Shown: positions 35,239 to 43,362, counted from the first letter of the stretch. The stretch is 64,000 nt of DNA from an uncultured Tenacibaculum sp. (GCF_947495995.1 NZ_CANMAX010000001.1:372001-436000); one strand, 5' to 3'. Notes: generated by a model from the sequence alone, not told the origin. Program-made: numbers and translations.

Positions 35239-36205
35239 AAAAACATAATTTTTCAGCTATTATTTTTTCTAAATTAAATTTACCTACATCTGATACATTT
35301 CCAAATTGACCTACTGGATTAATTTCTAAAAAATAGTATTCTCCATCAATTCCTCTAATAAGATCTATTGAACCACTTTTCATATCAAGATCAATCATTA
35401 ACTTTTTCAGTTTTTGTTCAATATCTTCTGGTAATTTATAAATACAATTATTATAAAATGAATGCTCATCATCACTTCCATAGAAAATATTTCTATAGTC
35501 TATTTTTGTTTTAGAATTCTGTTGAGAAAAAATAGCTATTGAATAGAAATCTCCATCTAAATAAAAACTCCTGACTTCATATTCTTTTTCAATTTTTTCT
35601 TGAAATAATGAAGGGAAGAATACTTCTTTTTTGAGCTTAGGCTCTGAAGTATACATAGAATAATAATTAAAATCATCATTAAAAACTCTCACTTCTGTGG
35701 TGGGCTTTGTAATAAATTTTTCAACAGGTAAAGGAGCAGTATTTTGAATAAAACTTTGAGGTACTTTTATACCATACTTTATAGCTCTATTAAGTACATC
35801 TAATTTATTATAGCGCTGCATAGGCTTATTTATCCAAACTACATTTTTTAATGTAAACTCAATAATCTCATAAAAAGACAACATTTCATTATAATGATAA
35901 GTATTAATACCTAAAATACTTCTAAACTCATTTATATTATTGGGTACTAAATTACATACAGCATCATAAACTTTATTAATTTTTCTTCTATACCACACTG
36001 TAGTGATTTCCTCAGAAGAAATAATCCTATCATTAATTTTATCTTCTACATAAAATACAGGCTTAAAATCTATAAACTTAAAATGAAATGAATCTATAAT
36101 ATCATCACCATTAAGTCTTATAAAATCTGCATTAAATTTCTTTAACCAAACTATTACTTCATCTGTTGAAGTTTCTAATTCAGAAGTACTTAAAATTAAT
36201 ATCAT
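35219..36205 (-). CDS. gwsG: ATP-grasp peptide maturase, grasp-with-spasm system
   Basis: A 328-residue ATP-grasp ligase of the RimK-like type used in modified-peptide clusters. Seen: WYRR (71-74), NKPMQRYNKLDVL (126-138), K167 in FITKP, the adenine-strand region FQEKIEKEYEVR (201-212), and magnesium ligands D281, E294 and N296 in DLI...YFLEINPVGQFG. Family knowledge: such enzymes join side-chain carboxylates of the precursor to Ser/Thr hydroxyls or Lys amines as macrolactones/lactams. The expected substrate is the peptide encoded 84 bases upstream. Confidence 0.9.
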   Translation of the reverse strand: MILILSTSELETSTDEVIVWLKKFNADFIRLNGDDIIDSFHFKFIDFKPVFYVEDKINDRIISSEEITTVWYRRKINKVYDAVCNLVPNNINEFRSILGINTYHYNEMLSFYEIIEFTLKNVVWINKPMQRYNKLDVLNRAIKYGIKVPQSFIQNTAPLPVEKFITKPTTEVRVFNDDFNYYSMYTSEPKLKKEVFFPSLFQEKIEKEYEVRSFYLDGDFYSIAIFSQQNSKTKIDYRNIFYGSDDEHSFYNNCIYKLPEDIEQKLKKLMIDLDMKSGSIDLIRGIDGEYYFLEINPVGQFGNVSDVGKFNLEKIIAEKLCFYDERKE

Positions 36206-36221
36206 ATAAAGTATAAAATCA

Positions 36222-36249
36222 GTAAGAGCTACTTTTTAGCAGCTCTTAC
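36222..36249 (-). promoter_or_regulatory. Strong hairpin between precursor and maturase genes (attenuator/processing stem)
   Basis: On the minus strand GTAAGAGCTGCT and AGTAGCTCTTAC form a 12-bp stem (one G-U) around an AAAA loop. No long T-run follows. Its position in the 84-base gap suggests partial termination or 3'-end protection that keeps the precursor mRNA more abundant than the enzyme mRNA. Confidence 0.6.
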
Positions 36250-36289
36250 ATATTACTAGTTTAGTTTAACTATTTTAAGATATAAAATC

Positions 36290-36496
36290 TTATAAAGAAA
36301 TAGCAACTAATTGATTTTCGATAGGCTTACCATTATCATCGTCTTGCTTATCTTCACAAGATCCATCAGTTGGTCTTGTACATTTTGATGCTTTAGGCTC
36401 AGTCATCCCTCCCATAACGAATCTAGAAGAAGATAAATCAATTTTGTTTGTTTCGAATTTTTCTAAGTTCAAGCTCTCTAATTTTAAATTTTTCAT
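36290..36496 (-). CDS. Precursor peptide of the grasp-with-spasm system
   Basis: A 68-residue peptide. The leader reads MKNLKLESLNLEKFETNKIDL and continues to a double glycine at 29-30 (FVMGG), as in Bacteroidota modified-peptide precursors. The 38-residue core has two cysteines (C39, C47), several Ser/Thr/Lys acceptors (S37, K38, T40, T43, S46, K50) and acidic donors concentrated in DGSCEDKQDDDNGK (44-57), then a hydrophobic end (LVAISL). This composition suits ATP-grasp ring formation plus a cysteine-based change. It is the first gene of the operon. Confidence 0.88.
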   Translation of the reverse strand: MKNLKLESLNLEKFETNKIDLSSSRFVMGGMTEPKASKCTRPTDGSCEDKQDDDNGKPIENQLVAISL

Positions 36497-36654
36497 TTTA
36501 TATAATTTTTAAATAATAAATATATCCCAAACCATTTATAGACACTCAGGATTATGTCTACCTTTAGCTAAAAGTATTTTTACAATTTTTAATAAAAACT
36601 GGAATATTATAAATAGTAGAAGTTTTTCATAGTATTATTTTTCATAGCGTTCTA

Positions 36655-36662
36655 CAAAAGTA
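36655..36662 (-). promoter_or_regulatory. -7 promoter box for the peptide-maturation operon
   Basis: The minus strand reads TACTTTTG, an exact TAnnTTTG match. It predicts a 5' leader of about 150 bases before the precursor ATG at 36496, unusually long compared with other genes here. Confidence 0.5.
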
Positions 36663-36677
36663 AAATTACACTTCAAT

Positions 36678-36699
36678 CAAAAAGTTAACAAAAAGTTAA
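36678..36699. repeat. Perfect tandem 11-bp repeat upstream of the promoter box
   Basis: Two adjacent copies of CAAAAAGTTAA (36678-36688 and 36689-36699). The 11-bp period is about one helical turn and it lies 15 bases upstream of the -7 box, so it could be a regulator-binding site. Confidence 0.5.
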
Positions 36700-36771
36700 A
36701 TTACAAACAGTCATTTTAACAAAAAAAGCAATAGAAACATCATAAACACTCATTATCAATAAATAAAACAA

Positions 36772-36807
36772 AAAACGACAATCAGGGTTGATTGTCGTTT
36801 TTTGTTT
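36772..36807. terminator. Terminator, copy 2 of the near-identical pair
   Basis: AAAACGACAATC and GATTGTCGTTTT with T-rich flanks, downstream of the alcohol dehydrogenase gene (minus). It differs from the copy at 34002-34031 only by GG for AA in the loop. Confidence 0.9.
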
Positions 36808-36829
36808 TTATAAAAAGTTCTAAATACTA

Positions 36830-37990
36830 CTAGTAAGCGTTTTCTAAAATACGTTCAGTAACATCTAGTGTTAAGTCTCCTGTTTCAGATAATGCTACCA
36901 TTCCATGAGATTCTAATTGAGAAATAATATCTTTCAATTCTTCCTTTTGAATATCATAGTCACTAATCTTTGTAGCTACACCTAAACTATTAAAGAATTT
37001 TTCTGTTTCTTGAATTGCAGCTTCAATTTTTTCATCTGAAGTTCCTTCAGTAATGTTCCAAACTCTTTCTGCATATTGTAATAATTTTGCTTCCTTTTTA
37101 TCCTTTCTTTCTCTTAAAAGTGAAGGTAAAATCATCGCTAAAGTTCTTCCGTGATCAATATCAAACTTAGCCGTAAATTCATGACCAATCATATGTGTAC
37201 TCCAATCTTGTGGAACACCAGAACCAATCAATCCGTTTAATGCCATTGTCGCACACCACATAAAGTTTGCTCTCGTATCGTAATCTTCAGGATTGTTTAA
37301 TGTTTGTTCTCCAATTTCAACTAAAGTCTGTAAAATACCTTCAGCAGTTCTGTCTTGAAATCTCGCATCTACAGGAAAAGTAATGTATTGCTCAACTACA
37401 TGAATAAACGTATCTACAATTCCGTTGGCAACTTGTTTCTTTGGCAACGTGTAAGTTAATGTTGGATCTAAAAATGAAAACTTTGGATAAAACAAAGGAG
37501 AATAAATTCCATACTTTCCTGTTTCATGGCTGATCACTGAAAATGCATTCATTTCAGAACCTGTAGCGGGTAAAGTTAAAACAGCTCCAAAAGGAACAGC
37601 TTCTTCAACAGGAATAGGTGAAAATCCGTGTTTAATTAAAGATGTATAATCGTCTCCTTCGTATTTCGCAGCAATAGAAATATATTTTGTTGCATCTAGT
37701 ACAGAACCTCCACCTACAGCTAAAATAAAGTCAATATTATTTTCTTTAATAAGTTCTGCTGCTTTGACACATGTATTTAATTGTGGATTTGGCTCTATAC
37801 CGCCAAACTCAAATATTTCGAAACCTTTTAAAGCTTTAGTGATTTTATCGAATGTTCCAAACTTCTTGATACTTCCACCTCCGTAAGTGATTAATACTTT
37901 AGCATTTTTTGGAACTAATGTTGCTAGTTCTGACAATCGATCTTTACCGAAAACGATGTGAGTCGGATTGTAAAAGTTAAAATTAAGCAT
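36830..37990 (-). CDS. Iron-containing alcohol dehydrogenase (YqhD-like)
   Basis: A 386-residue group III dehydrogenase of the YqhD/butanol-dehydrogenase type. Seen: FYNPTHIVFGKDRL at the start, nucleotide-binding GGGSIKKFG and VGGGSVLDATKYI, LPATGSEMNAFSVIS, and the metal-binding histidine region HMIGHEFTAKFDIDHGRTLA. YqhD-like enzymes use NADPH to reduce aldehydes, often short-chain or lipid-peroxidation-derived. It has its own promoter and terminator. Confidence 0.92.
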   Translation of the reverse strand: MLNFNFYNPTHIVFGKDRLSELATLVPKNAKVLITYGGGSIKKFGTFDKITKALKGFEIFEFGGIEPNPQLNTCVKAAELIKENNIDFILAVGGGSVLDATKYISIAAKYEGDDYTSLIKHGFSPIPVEEAVPFGAVLTLPATGSEMNAFSVISHETGKYGIYSPLFYPKFSFLDPTLTYTLPKKQVANGIVDTFIHVVEQYITFPVDARFQDRTAEGILQTLVEIGEQTLNNPEDYDTRANFMWCATMALNGLIGSGVPQDWSTHMIGHEFTAKFDIDHGRTLAMILPSLLRERKDKKEAKLLQYAERVWNITEGTSDEKIEAAIQETEKFFNSLGVATKISDYDIQKEELKDIISQLESHGMVALSETGDLTLDVTERILENAY

Positions 37991-38064
37991 AGTGATTTAT
38001 TTTATGTTTTTTATGAAAATATGAGGCTTTGTATTAGCATTATTTACAAACTCTAATACTTTTT

Positions 38065-38072
38065 CAAAACTA
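38065..38072 (-). promoter_or_regulatory. -7 promoter box for the alcohol dehydrogenase
   Basis: The minus strand reads TAGTTTTG, an exact TAnnTTTG match, 74 bases upstream of the ATG at 37990. Confidence 0.45.
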
Positions 38073-38137
38073 CACTACACTTGTATCTTAAAAATTGATC
38101 TATGGTAATAAATGAAATTGAAAAACTTAAACTCTTC

Positions 38138-38497
38138 TTAAAAAAATAAAAAAGCGTCTTCGATATGTTCTATTTTGAAGTCATTTTTTTGCTTTAAAAC
38201 AGCAATGATATCGAACCTTACTTCAACATCTAAATCGTACTCAATTACATAAGAATTCATAGCTTCAACTAACATTTTCTTTTTCTTTGTATTTACAAAT
38301 TCTTCGGGATTACCAAAATAGTTTGTTGATCGAGTTTTAACCTCTACAGCGATCAACAAATTTTCTTTTATGATGATGAGATCTATTTCGGCTTTTCCTA
38401 ATCTGTAGTTTTGTTCAAGAATTTTATACCCTTTTTCTTTTAAAAACTCTAAAGCTAGTTGTTCTCCTTCTTTTCCTAATTCATTGTGTTTTGCCAT
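38138..38497 (-). CDS. YraN family (UPF0102) endonuclease-like protein
   Basis: A 119-residue UPF0102 protein with the restriction-endonuclease-like core: LGKEGEQLALEFLKEKGYKILEQNYR, then GKAEIDLIIIKENLLIAVEVKTR, whose E-D...EVK residues form a PD-(D/E)XK site. Family function is poorly defined (possible Holliday-junction or repair nuclease). It is the last gene of a probable seven-gene operon, 11 bases after the membrane protein gene. Confidence 0.9.
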   Translation of the reverse strand: MAKHNELGKEGEQLALEFLKEKGYKILEQNYRLGKAEIDLIIIKENLLIAVEVKTRSTNYFGNPEEFVNTKKKKMLVEAMNSYVIEYDLDVEVRFDIIAVLKQKNDFKIEHIEDAFLFF

Positions 38498-38508
38498 AAC
38501 TTTTTAAA

Positions 38509-38928
38509 TCATTTTTTTGTAAAATTCCCAAAAACCATAACGAATGCAAAAATTACTGAAGATATTAGGAAAGGAATTCCCGTAAAAAATATAATGCCTC
38601 CACTAGAATTACTTCCAAGATTAAAGTTCAAAAAGAAAAAAGAAACCCATAATAATATAAGACCTAGAAACTCTAATATTTCTTTAGTTTTAATTTTTTT
38701 TATAAAAAAACTAATCAACAATAAAACTTTGCCGATTAAAGATATAAGTCCTACAGACATAATTCTATCGCTAAAGCTTCCTTTTAAAGTAAATCCATAA
38801 TCACTGATTAAATTAGGAATAGACGCCACATCTATTAATCCCATAAAACCAATACCGTGTCCTACTCCCAAAATAATTAAAGCATGCGATACGATTGTAA
38901 ATATTTTGACTGTTTTTTTACCTGTCAT
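38509..38928 (-). CDS. Small four-helix membrane protein, hypothetical
   Basis: A 139-residue protein with four hydrophobic stretches (about 9-30, 56-75, 82-99 and 108-134) and short basic loops (KKTVK, KKIKTK). The ATG at 38928 is preferred to a TTG at 38934. No family is recognised. It lies nine bases after the LD-carboxypeptidase stop and 11 before yraN, so is co-transcribed. Confidence 0.7.
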   Translation of the reverse strand: MTGKKTVKIFTIVSHALIILGVGHGIGFMGLIDVASIPNLISDYGFTLKGSFSDRIMSVGLISLIGKVLLLISFFIKKIKTKEILEFLGLILLWVSFFFLNFNLGSNSSGGIIFFTGIPFLISSVIFAFVMVFGNFTKK

Positions 38929-38937
38929 AACCAATTC

Positions 38938-39858
38938 TTATTTCAAGAAAACTAATTTAGAGTTTTCATCTTTATGAATAGCTAATTCAATTGTTCTTCC
39001 CATTAACAACGCACGATTATCTGGTTCATGTCCTGCAGGAAAATCAAACAATATAGGAACGTTTTCAGGCAACACATTCAAAATTAAATCTTCAATAGAC
39101 ATTCCCCATTTTGTTGAATTCTCTTTTACTTTCGAAATATCTCCAATAATTACGCCTTTAACATTTTTGAAATAATCAGCTCGTTTTAAGCTAAACAACA
39201 TGCGATCAATTGCATATTCATACTCACCGATTTCTTCAATAAATAGAATTTTATCTGTTGTATTAAGCTGACTTTTTGATCCTAACATTGATGCTAAAAT
39301 TGCTAAATTTCCACCAACTAATTGTCCTGTAACTACCCCTACTCTATTATTTTGATTTGATGGCAATTGATATTCTAAACCTTCGCCAAAAATAGCTTTA
39401 CGAAAAGTTTCTACAGATTCGTTAATTATGGTTACATCATCTTGCATACTGGTTCCCATAATCGCATGTAAGGTTTCAACTCCTAAATTGTGAATGTGAT
39501 TATGAAAAACGGTAACATCAGAATAACCAATAATCCATTTGGGCTGTTTCAGAAATTGATTAAAATCTAAATGATCTATAATTCGCACAGAACCATAACC
39601 ACCTCTGGCACACCAAATCGCTTTAATATTTGGATTGTCTAATGCTTTTTGAAAATCTTCTATTCTTTGTTCATCTGAACCTGCAAAATGATTTGACTGT
39701 GCAAATACATGATTACCCAATACGACTTGTAAACCCCAACTTTCTAGTAAGTCTACTGCTTTTTTAATAACAGCTTCTCTATTTATTAAGATTCCTGCAG
39801 GAGCAATAATGGCAACTATATCTCCTTTTTTAAGATACGATGGTGTAATCAACTTCAT
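38938..39858 (-). CDS. LD-carboxypeptidase (MccF/LdcA, peptidase S66)
   Basis: A 306-residue S66 serine peptidase that trims the terminal D-Ala from murein tetrapeptides (LdcA) or cleaves microcin C-like substrates (MccF). Motifs: CARGGYGSVR (83-92), the nucleophile S113 in GYSDVTVFH, a late glutamate in LFIEEIGEYEYAIDRML, and the histidine in FPAGHEPDNRALLMG. No signal peptide is present, so it is cytoplasmic, consistent with LdcA-type muropeptide recycling. Confidence 0.9.
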   Translation of the reverse strand: MKLITPSYLKKGDIVAIIAPAGILINREAVIKKAVDLLESWGLQVVLGNHVFAQSNHFAGSDEQRIEDFQKALDNPNIKAIWCARGGYGSVRIIDHLDFNQFLKQPKWIIGYSDVTVFHNHIHNLGVETLHAIMGTSMQDDVTIINESVETFRKAIFGEGLEYQLPSNQNNRVGVVTGQLVGGNLAILASMLGSKSQLNTTDKILFIEEIGEYEYAIDRMLFSLKRADYFKNVKGVIIGDISKVKENSTKWGMSIEDLILNVLPENVPILFDFPAGHEPDNRALLMGRTIELAIHKDENSKLVFLK

Positions 39859-39876
39859 ACAACCAAATAACTAAAA

Positions 39877-42051
39877 TTAGTAGCAATCAACCAAAATTTG
39901 GTTTCTGTTTTTATAATAACTTAAAGTTTTACCGTTTTTTTCAAGTGCTGTTTCTAAAACTAAAAATATGGCGTTTTGCATTGCTATGGCTCCACAAATC
40001 ATAATTACTGTTCCGTTATGTAAGTCTGAAATGATTTGATCTATTTGCTCTGCAATTATATCTTGAACATATACTTTTTTATCACCTTCTCTTGAAAATA
40101 CATAATTGATCTTCGATAATTTTTCTTCATTTAATACAGATTCATAAATCTTTAAACTTGCTTTGTTAGGTAATCCGAAGTACAGGTCTATTGTTGTTGA
40201 TTTCGCCTCATTTATCATTCCTAAAAATGGTGCGATACCAGTTCCTGTAGCAATCAAAATTACTTTCGGAACTTTCTTCGGAAAATGAAATGTTGGATTC
40301 TTTTTCACAAACGCGTTGATAGAATTTCCTGCAACCAAATTGTGCAAATAGTTAGAACAAATACCTAATTCGTGTCGCTTAACACTCAGCAGTAATTTAT
40401 CATTAATTTTTGCGATAGAATACAAACGTTCATGTTCTTGATCATTCGGATAAATACCTAATAAATCTCCAGAAGTAAACTTTTCATTACAATCAAATTC
40501 TAACAAAAAAGTATCTTTAGCTAAATCGTTCGTTACTTTTTTAGCTAATGGTAATGAAACAGTTTTTTCTCTTTTGGTTAGTATCGTTTTATCAAGTTTT
40601 AATTCAGTTTGAATTGTATTACTGAACTCTTGTTTCCATTGTGAAAATGCTTCAAACGATTTATTATTTATTGTGTGAATTGGTAATAGCATTGTCGCAT
40701 TTTTATTTGTTGTTAAAGCAGCATCAACATCGTATCCGAACTGACAAAACTTAGGATAAGCCAACGAACCAAAAGCAACTACTGAAAAAGAAAACGGATG
40801 ATTATTAATTGTTTTATCTTGAAGTAATTTCAAGAATTTAGAAGCATTAGACGGAGCTTCACCTTCTCCGTAAGTTGCTGTTAATACAACTAAATGTTCC
40901 ATATTTTCAAAAGTAGTGTACTTATTTAAATCGGTAATAAAAACCTTTTTACCAGCATTTATCATTGCTTTATAAAGCATTTTGGCAAACGTTTGTGTAC
41001 TTCCATTTTCTGTACCAACCAAAATAACATACTCACATGTTTCCTTTTTGAATTTATTTCTAGTTTTTCCTTTTATACGTTGAAATGTCATTGCAAACCC
41101 AGAATAAATAAAAAACAGCGTGGCTATACTTGATAATGCTAAAATAATCGCCCAGATTATACTTCCTTGTCCGGTATGTAATAGTAAACTGTAATAGACT
41201 ACTACTTTTGTAAACGGATAATTTACTTCACTTAATACTTCTCCTGTGATCTGATTTACTGTGAATTCTTTATCTGTAACTTGTACTAAAAAGTAATCTT
41301 CTACATCTGGTGAAAATGGAAAATCTATTTTTCTGAGTTCCGATAATTTTGTTTGCTGAAAGATTTTAAAATTAGAAATCTTTTGTTGTGATTCAGCTTT
41401 TAAATGATCAAAATCTATAACATGACTGATTTTCTCTTTAGGTAAAAGATTAAACTTTTCCAGAGAAAGATATACTCCAGATATTGTTATAATGATTAAA
41501 GGAATTATAGAAAGTCTTCCTAAGACTACATGAAAATACTGATAGAAATTTTCCCACGTAACTTTATTAAAAAACTTCTTTAAACTTCCTTGTCTTTTCA
41601 GAATTAAAACGAGTCCAGAAACTGTAATTAAAAACAATAAAAATGAAACTAAGCCAACAAAAAACCGACCAATACTTTTCAAAAATAAAGAACGATGCAA
41701 TGTGGTAGCAAACTTATAAATTGAGGCTTTCGGTTTTATATCACCTAACCTCTTTCCTGTTTTCGGGTCAATATAACACGTTTGACTTTCTCCATCTTTG
41801 GTAATTACATCTGCTACTACGAAACTATTATTATCGATTTCAACAGAAATAACTTCTTCGTATTTTTCTTGTAATACTGTTATCATTTCTGCCACTGAAA
41901 CCTCAGAAAGATTAGATACTGAATAGGTTTCTAACTGATTAGAAACAGGTTCAAAAGCTAAAATAATTCCTGTAACAGCAGCAATAATTATAAACAAAAA
42001 AGAAGATATCGCCAGTGTTAAATGGCTATACCTCCAAATTGAAAGTGTCAT
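39877..42051 (-). CDS. PepSY-TM / flavodoxin / ferredoxin-reductase fusion protein
   Basis: A 724-residue multidomain membrane flavoprotein. Residues about 1-340 form a PepSY-TM module with helices near 13-35, 133-155, 177-198 and 298-322. A flavodoxin domain follows (about 345-480; FMN loop VGTENGSTQTFAK), then a sulfite-reductase/P450-reductase-like FAD-NAD(P)H part (about 500-724; LYSIAKIND, LIATGTGIAPFLGM, CGAIAMQNAIF, C-terminal QILVDCY). It should move electrons from NADPH through FAD and FMN across the membrane; family members are often linked to siderophore or ferric-iron reduction. Confidence 0.9.
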   Translation of the reverse strand: MTLSIWRYSHLTLAISSFLFIIIAAVTGIILAFEPVSNQLETYSVSNLSEVSVAEMITVLQEKYEEVISVEIDNNSFVVADVITKDGESQTCYIDPKTGKRLGDIKPKASIYKFATTLHRSLFLKSIGRFFVGLVSFLLFLITVSGLVLILKRQGSLKKFFNKVTWENFYQYFHVVLGRLSIIPLIIITISGVYLSLEKFNLLPKEKISHVIDFDHLKAESQQKISNFKIFQQTKLSELRKIDFPFSPDVEDYFLVQVTDKEFTVNQITGEVLSEVNYPFTKVVVYYSLLLHTGQGSIIWAIILALSSIATLFFIYSGFAMTFQRIKGKTRNKFKKETCEYVILVGTENGSTQTFAKMLYKAMINAGKKVFITDLNKYTTFENMEHLVVLTATYGEGEAPSNASKFLKLLQDKTINNHPFSFSVVAFGSLAYPKFCQFGYDVDAALTTNKNATMLLPIHTINNKSFEAFSQWKQEFSNTIQTELKLDKTILTKREKTVSLPLAKKVTNDLAKDTFLLEFDCNEKFTSGDLLGIYPNDQEHERLYSIAKINDKLLLSVKRHELGICSNYLHNLVAGNSINAFVKKNPTFHFPKKVPKVILIATGTGIAPFLGMINEAKSTTIDLYFGLPNKASLKIYESVLNEEKLSKINYVFSREGDKKVYVQDIIAEQIDQIISDLHNGTVIMICGAIAMQNAIFLVLETALEKNGKTLSYYKNRNQILVDCY

Positions 42052-42090
42052 ACTTTATATTTTATAACTTTCATGATCTTACCAAAAAGA

Positions 42091-42777
42091 TCAATTTTTA
42101 ATCATTTTTATTATTAAATATTCTCGATCTACAAGAACATTTAATTTGTTCTTTACTCTTTCTACTTTTTCTTCAACTTTTGTGATTTGTAAGTTTGTTC
42201 TTTCTATCAGTTTTTCAATGTTTGCAATATCATACAACGCAAAACGATCTCCTACAAAAGGTAACTTTTTCATAAAATCTTTGGCGACAAAAGTTAATAC
42301 AAATACGCCTTTAACTTTTAAAACTCTATCTATTTCTTGAAGCAATTTACTTGGATCTTCCCAAAAATAAATAGTATTGACAGTCATTAATTTATCAAAA
42401 TATAAATCTTGATAGGGAATTATTGTTCCGTCATACAACTTAAATGTGATTTTTAATTTACTTTGAAATTGTTTGGCTTCTTTATGCATTACATCAGAAA
42501 TTTCTAAACCATGAAAATCTATATCCTGAACTTTTTCTTCTATGTAATTTAAATGATGACAATTACCATGGCCTAATTCTAAAACTACATCATTACCTTT
42601 TAGATTAAGACGATTAATTGAAGATCTAATCATTCCTAAATTAGAAGCATACATGGTATGACCAAGTTTAATTCCTTCAACTCCTTTAGGATTACTTAAT
42701 TGTTCTTCTAATGATTGTATCTCAGTTTTAGACTTTCTGTAAAACAATAGTTTAAACCATTCTTTTAGCACATGCAT
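42091..42777 (-). CDS. Class I SAM-dependent methyltransferase
   Basis: A 228-residue methyltransferase. The SAM-binding motif is VVLELGHGNCHHLNYI with the acidic end of strand 2 in DFHGLEISDVM, followed by FDKLMTVNTIYFWEDPSKLLQEIDRVLKVKGVFVLTF, typical of the UbiE/Methyltransf_11 fold. The substrate is unknown. It is in a probable operon, 39 bases before the PepSY fusion gene and 92 after DUF2271. Confidence 0.85.
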   Translation of the reverse strand: MHVLKEWFKLLFYRKSKTEIQSLEEQLSNPKGVEGIKLGHTMYASNLGMIRSSINRLNLKGNDVVLELGHGNCHHLNYIEEKVQDIDFHGLEISDVMHKEAKQFQSKLKITFKLYDGTIIPYQDLYFDKLMTVNTIYFWEDPSKLLQEIDRVLKVKGVFVLTFVAKDFMKKLPFVGDRFALYDIANIEKLIERTNLQITKVEEKVERVKNKLNVLVDREYLIIKMIKN

Positions 42778-42797
42778 ATTAGAATATTTTTATTTCG

Positions 42798-42862
42798 GCA
42801 CGCCTTCAATTTTAATTTTCTGTTAGGATAAAAGACTATGAATGTGTGAATATCAGGCGTGC
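42798..42862. repeat. Intergenic inverted repeat GCACGCC/GGCGTGC
   Basis: GCACGCC (42798-42804) and GGCGTGC (42856-42862) are exact complements, 51 bases apart in the gap between the DUF2271 and methyltransferase genes. They are markedly GC-rich for this region, so a long-loop RNA stem or processing site is possible. Confidence 0.4.
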
Positions 42863-42869
42863 TTGAAAT

Positions 42870-43355
42870 TTATTTTTGAGGCATCATTCTTACATATCTA
42901 ATGAAGCCTTTACCTTCAAACTTACTTTTTACGTTTTCTGAAGTTAATTCAAATTGAACATCATCGGCATAGTATTCTTGATCTTCAACTGCTGTTTCGA
43001 ATCGAATTTTATAACCAGCATCAATTTTATCTGTAGGAATTTCTACCACTTTAATTGCACGTTGTCCTCCACTAATTGTCGCTCCTGTAACTGCATCAAT
43101 ATCTGGTCTTCTTTTTCCGTAAAAATCCCACCATTCAGAAATTTCGTGATACCACTCATCGTCATCTCCCAATACTTGAAGTGTTTCTAAATATTTTCCT
43201 TCTGTATCTAAAAGAGAAACTACAATATATGCTCCTTCTCCATCATAATTCTTTAACTGAATCATACATTTATATTTCGCTGTTTCCTTTTTTGTGAAAG
43301 CGAAAACTGTGAATGATAATAGTAGAACTAAACTTATTCTTGTGATTAATTTCAT
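42870..43355 (-). CDS. DUF2271 domain exported protein
   Basis: A 161-residue protein with an N-terminal signal peptide (1-20) and a single DUF2271 domain: YKCMIQLKNYDGEGAYIVVSLLD, LGDDDEWYHEISEWW and DAVTGATISGG. Such proteins recur beside PepSY-TM proteins in Bacteroidota and Proteobacteria and may carry or receive flavin or metal-linked electrons; that is an inference from neighbourhood. It starts seven bases after the ankyrin gene. Confidence 0.87.
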   Translation of the reverse strand: MKLITRISLVLLLSFTVFAFTKKETAKYKCMIQLKNYDGEGAYIVVSLLDTEGKYLETLQVLGDDDEWYHEISEWWDFYGKRRPDIDAVTGATISGGQRAIKVVEIPTDKIDAGYKIRFETAVEDQEYYADDVQFELTSENVKSKFEGKGFIRYVRMMPQK

Positions 43356-43362
43356 ATATTAT

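Larger units (their letters stand above)
36497..36829. other. 333-base intergenic region upstream of the precursor gene
   Basis: Holds the operon's presumed promoter (36655-36662), a perfect 11-bp tandem repeat (36678-36699), a small inverted repeat TAGACA/TGTCTA at 36539-36544 and 36555-36560 in the 5' leader, and the terminator of the alcohol dehydrogenase gene (36772-36807). No open frame of note is visible. Confidence 0.7.

Noticed and set aside
34002..36801. The pair of near-identical hairpins as insertion-sequence ends or attachment sites.
   Set aside because: No transposase or integrase lies between them, and each has the form and position of an ordinary terminator; kept only as a possible recombination or duplication scar.
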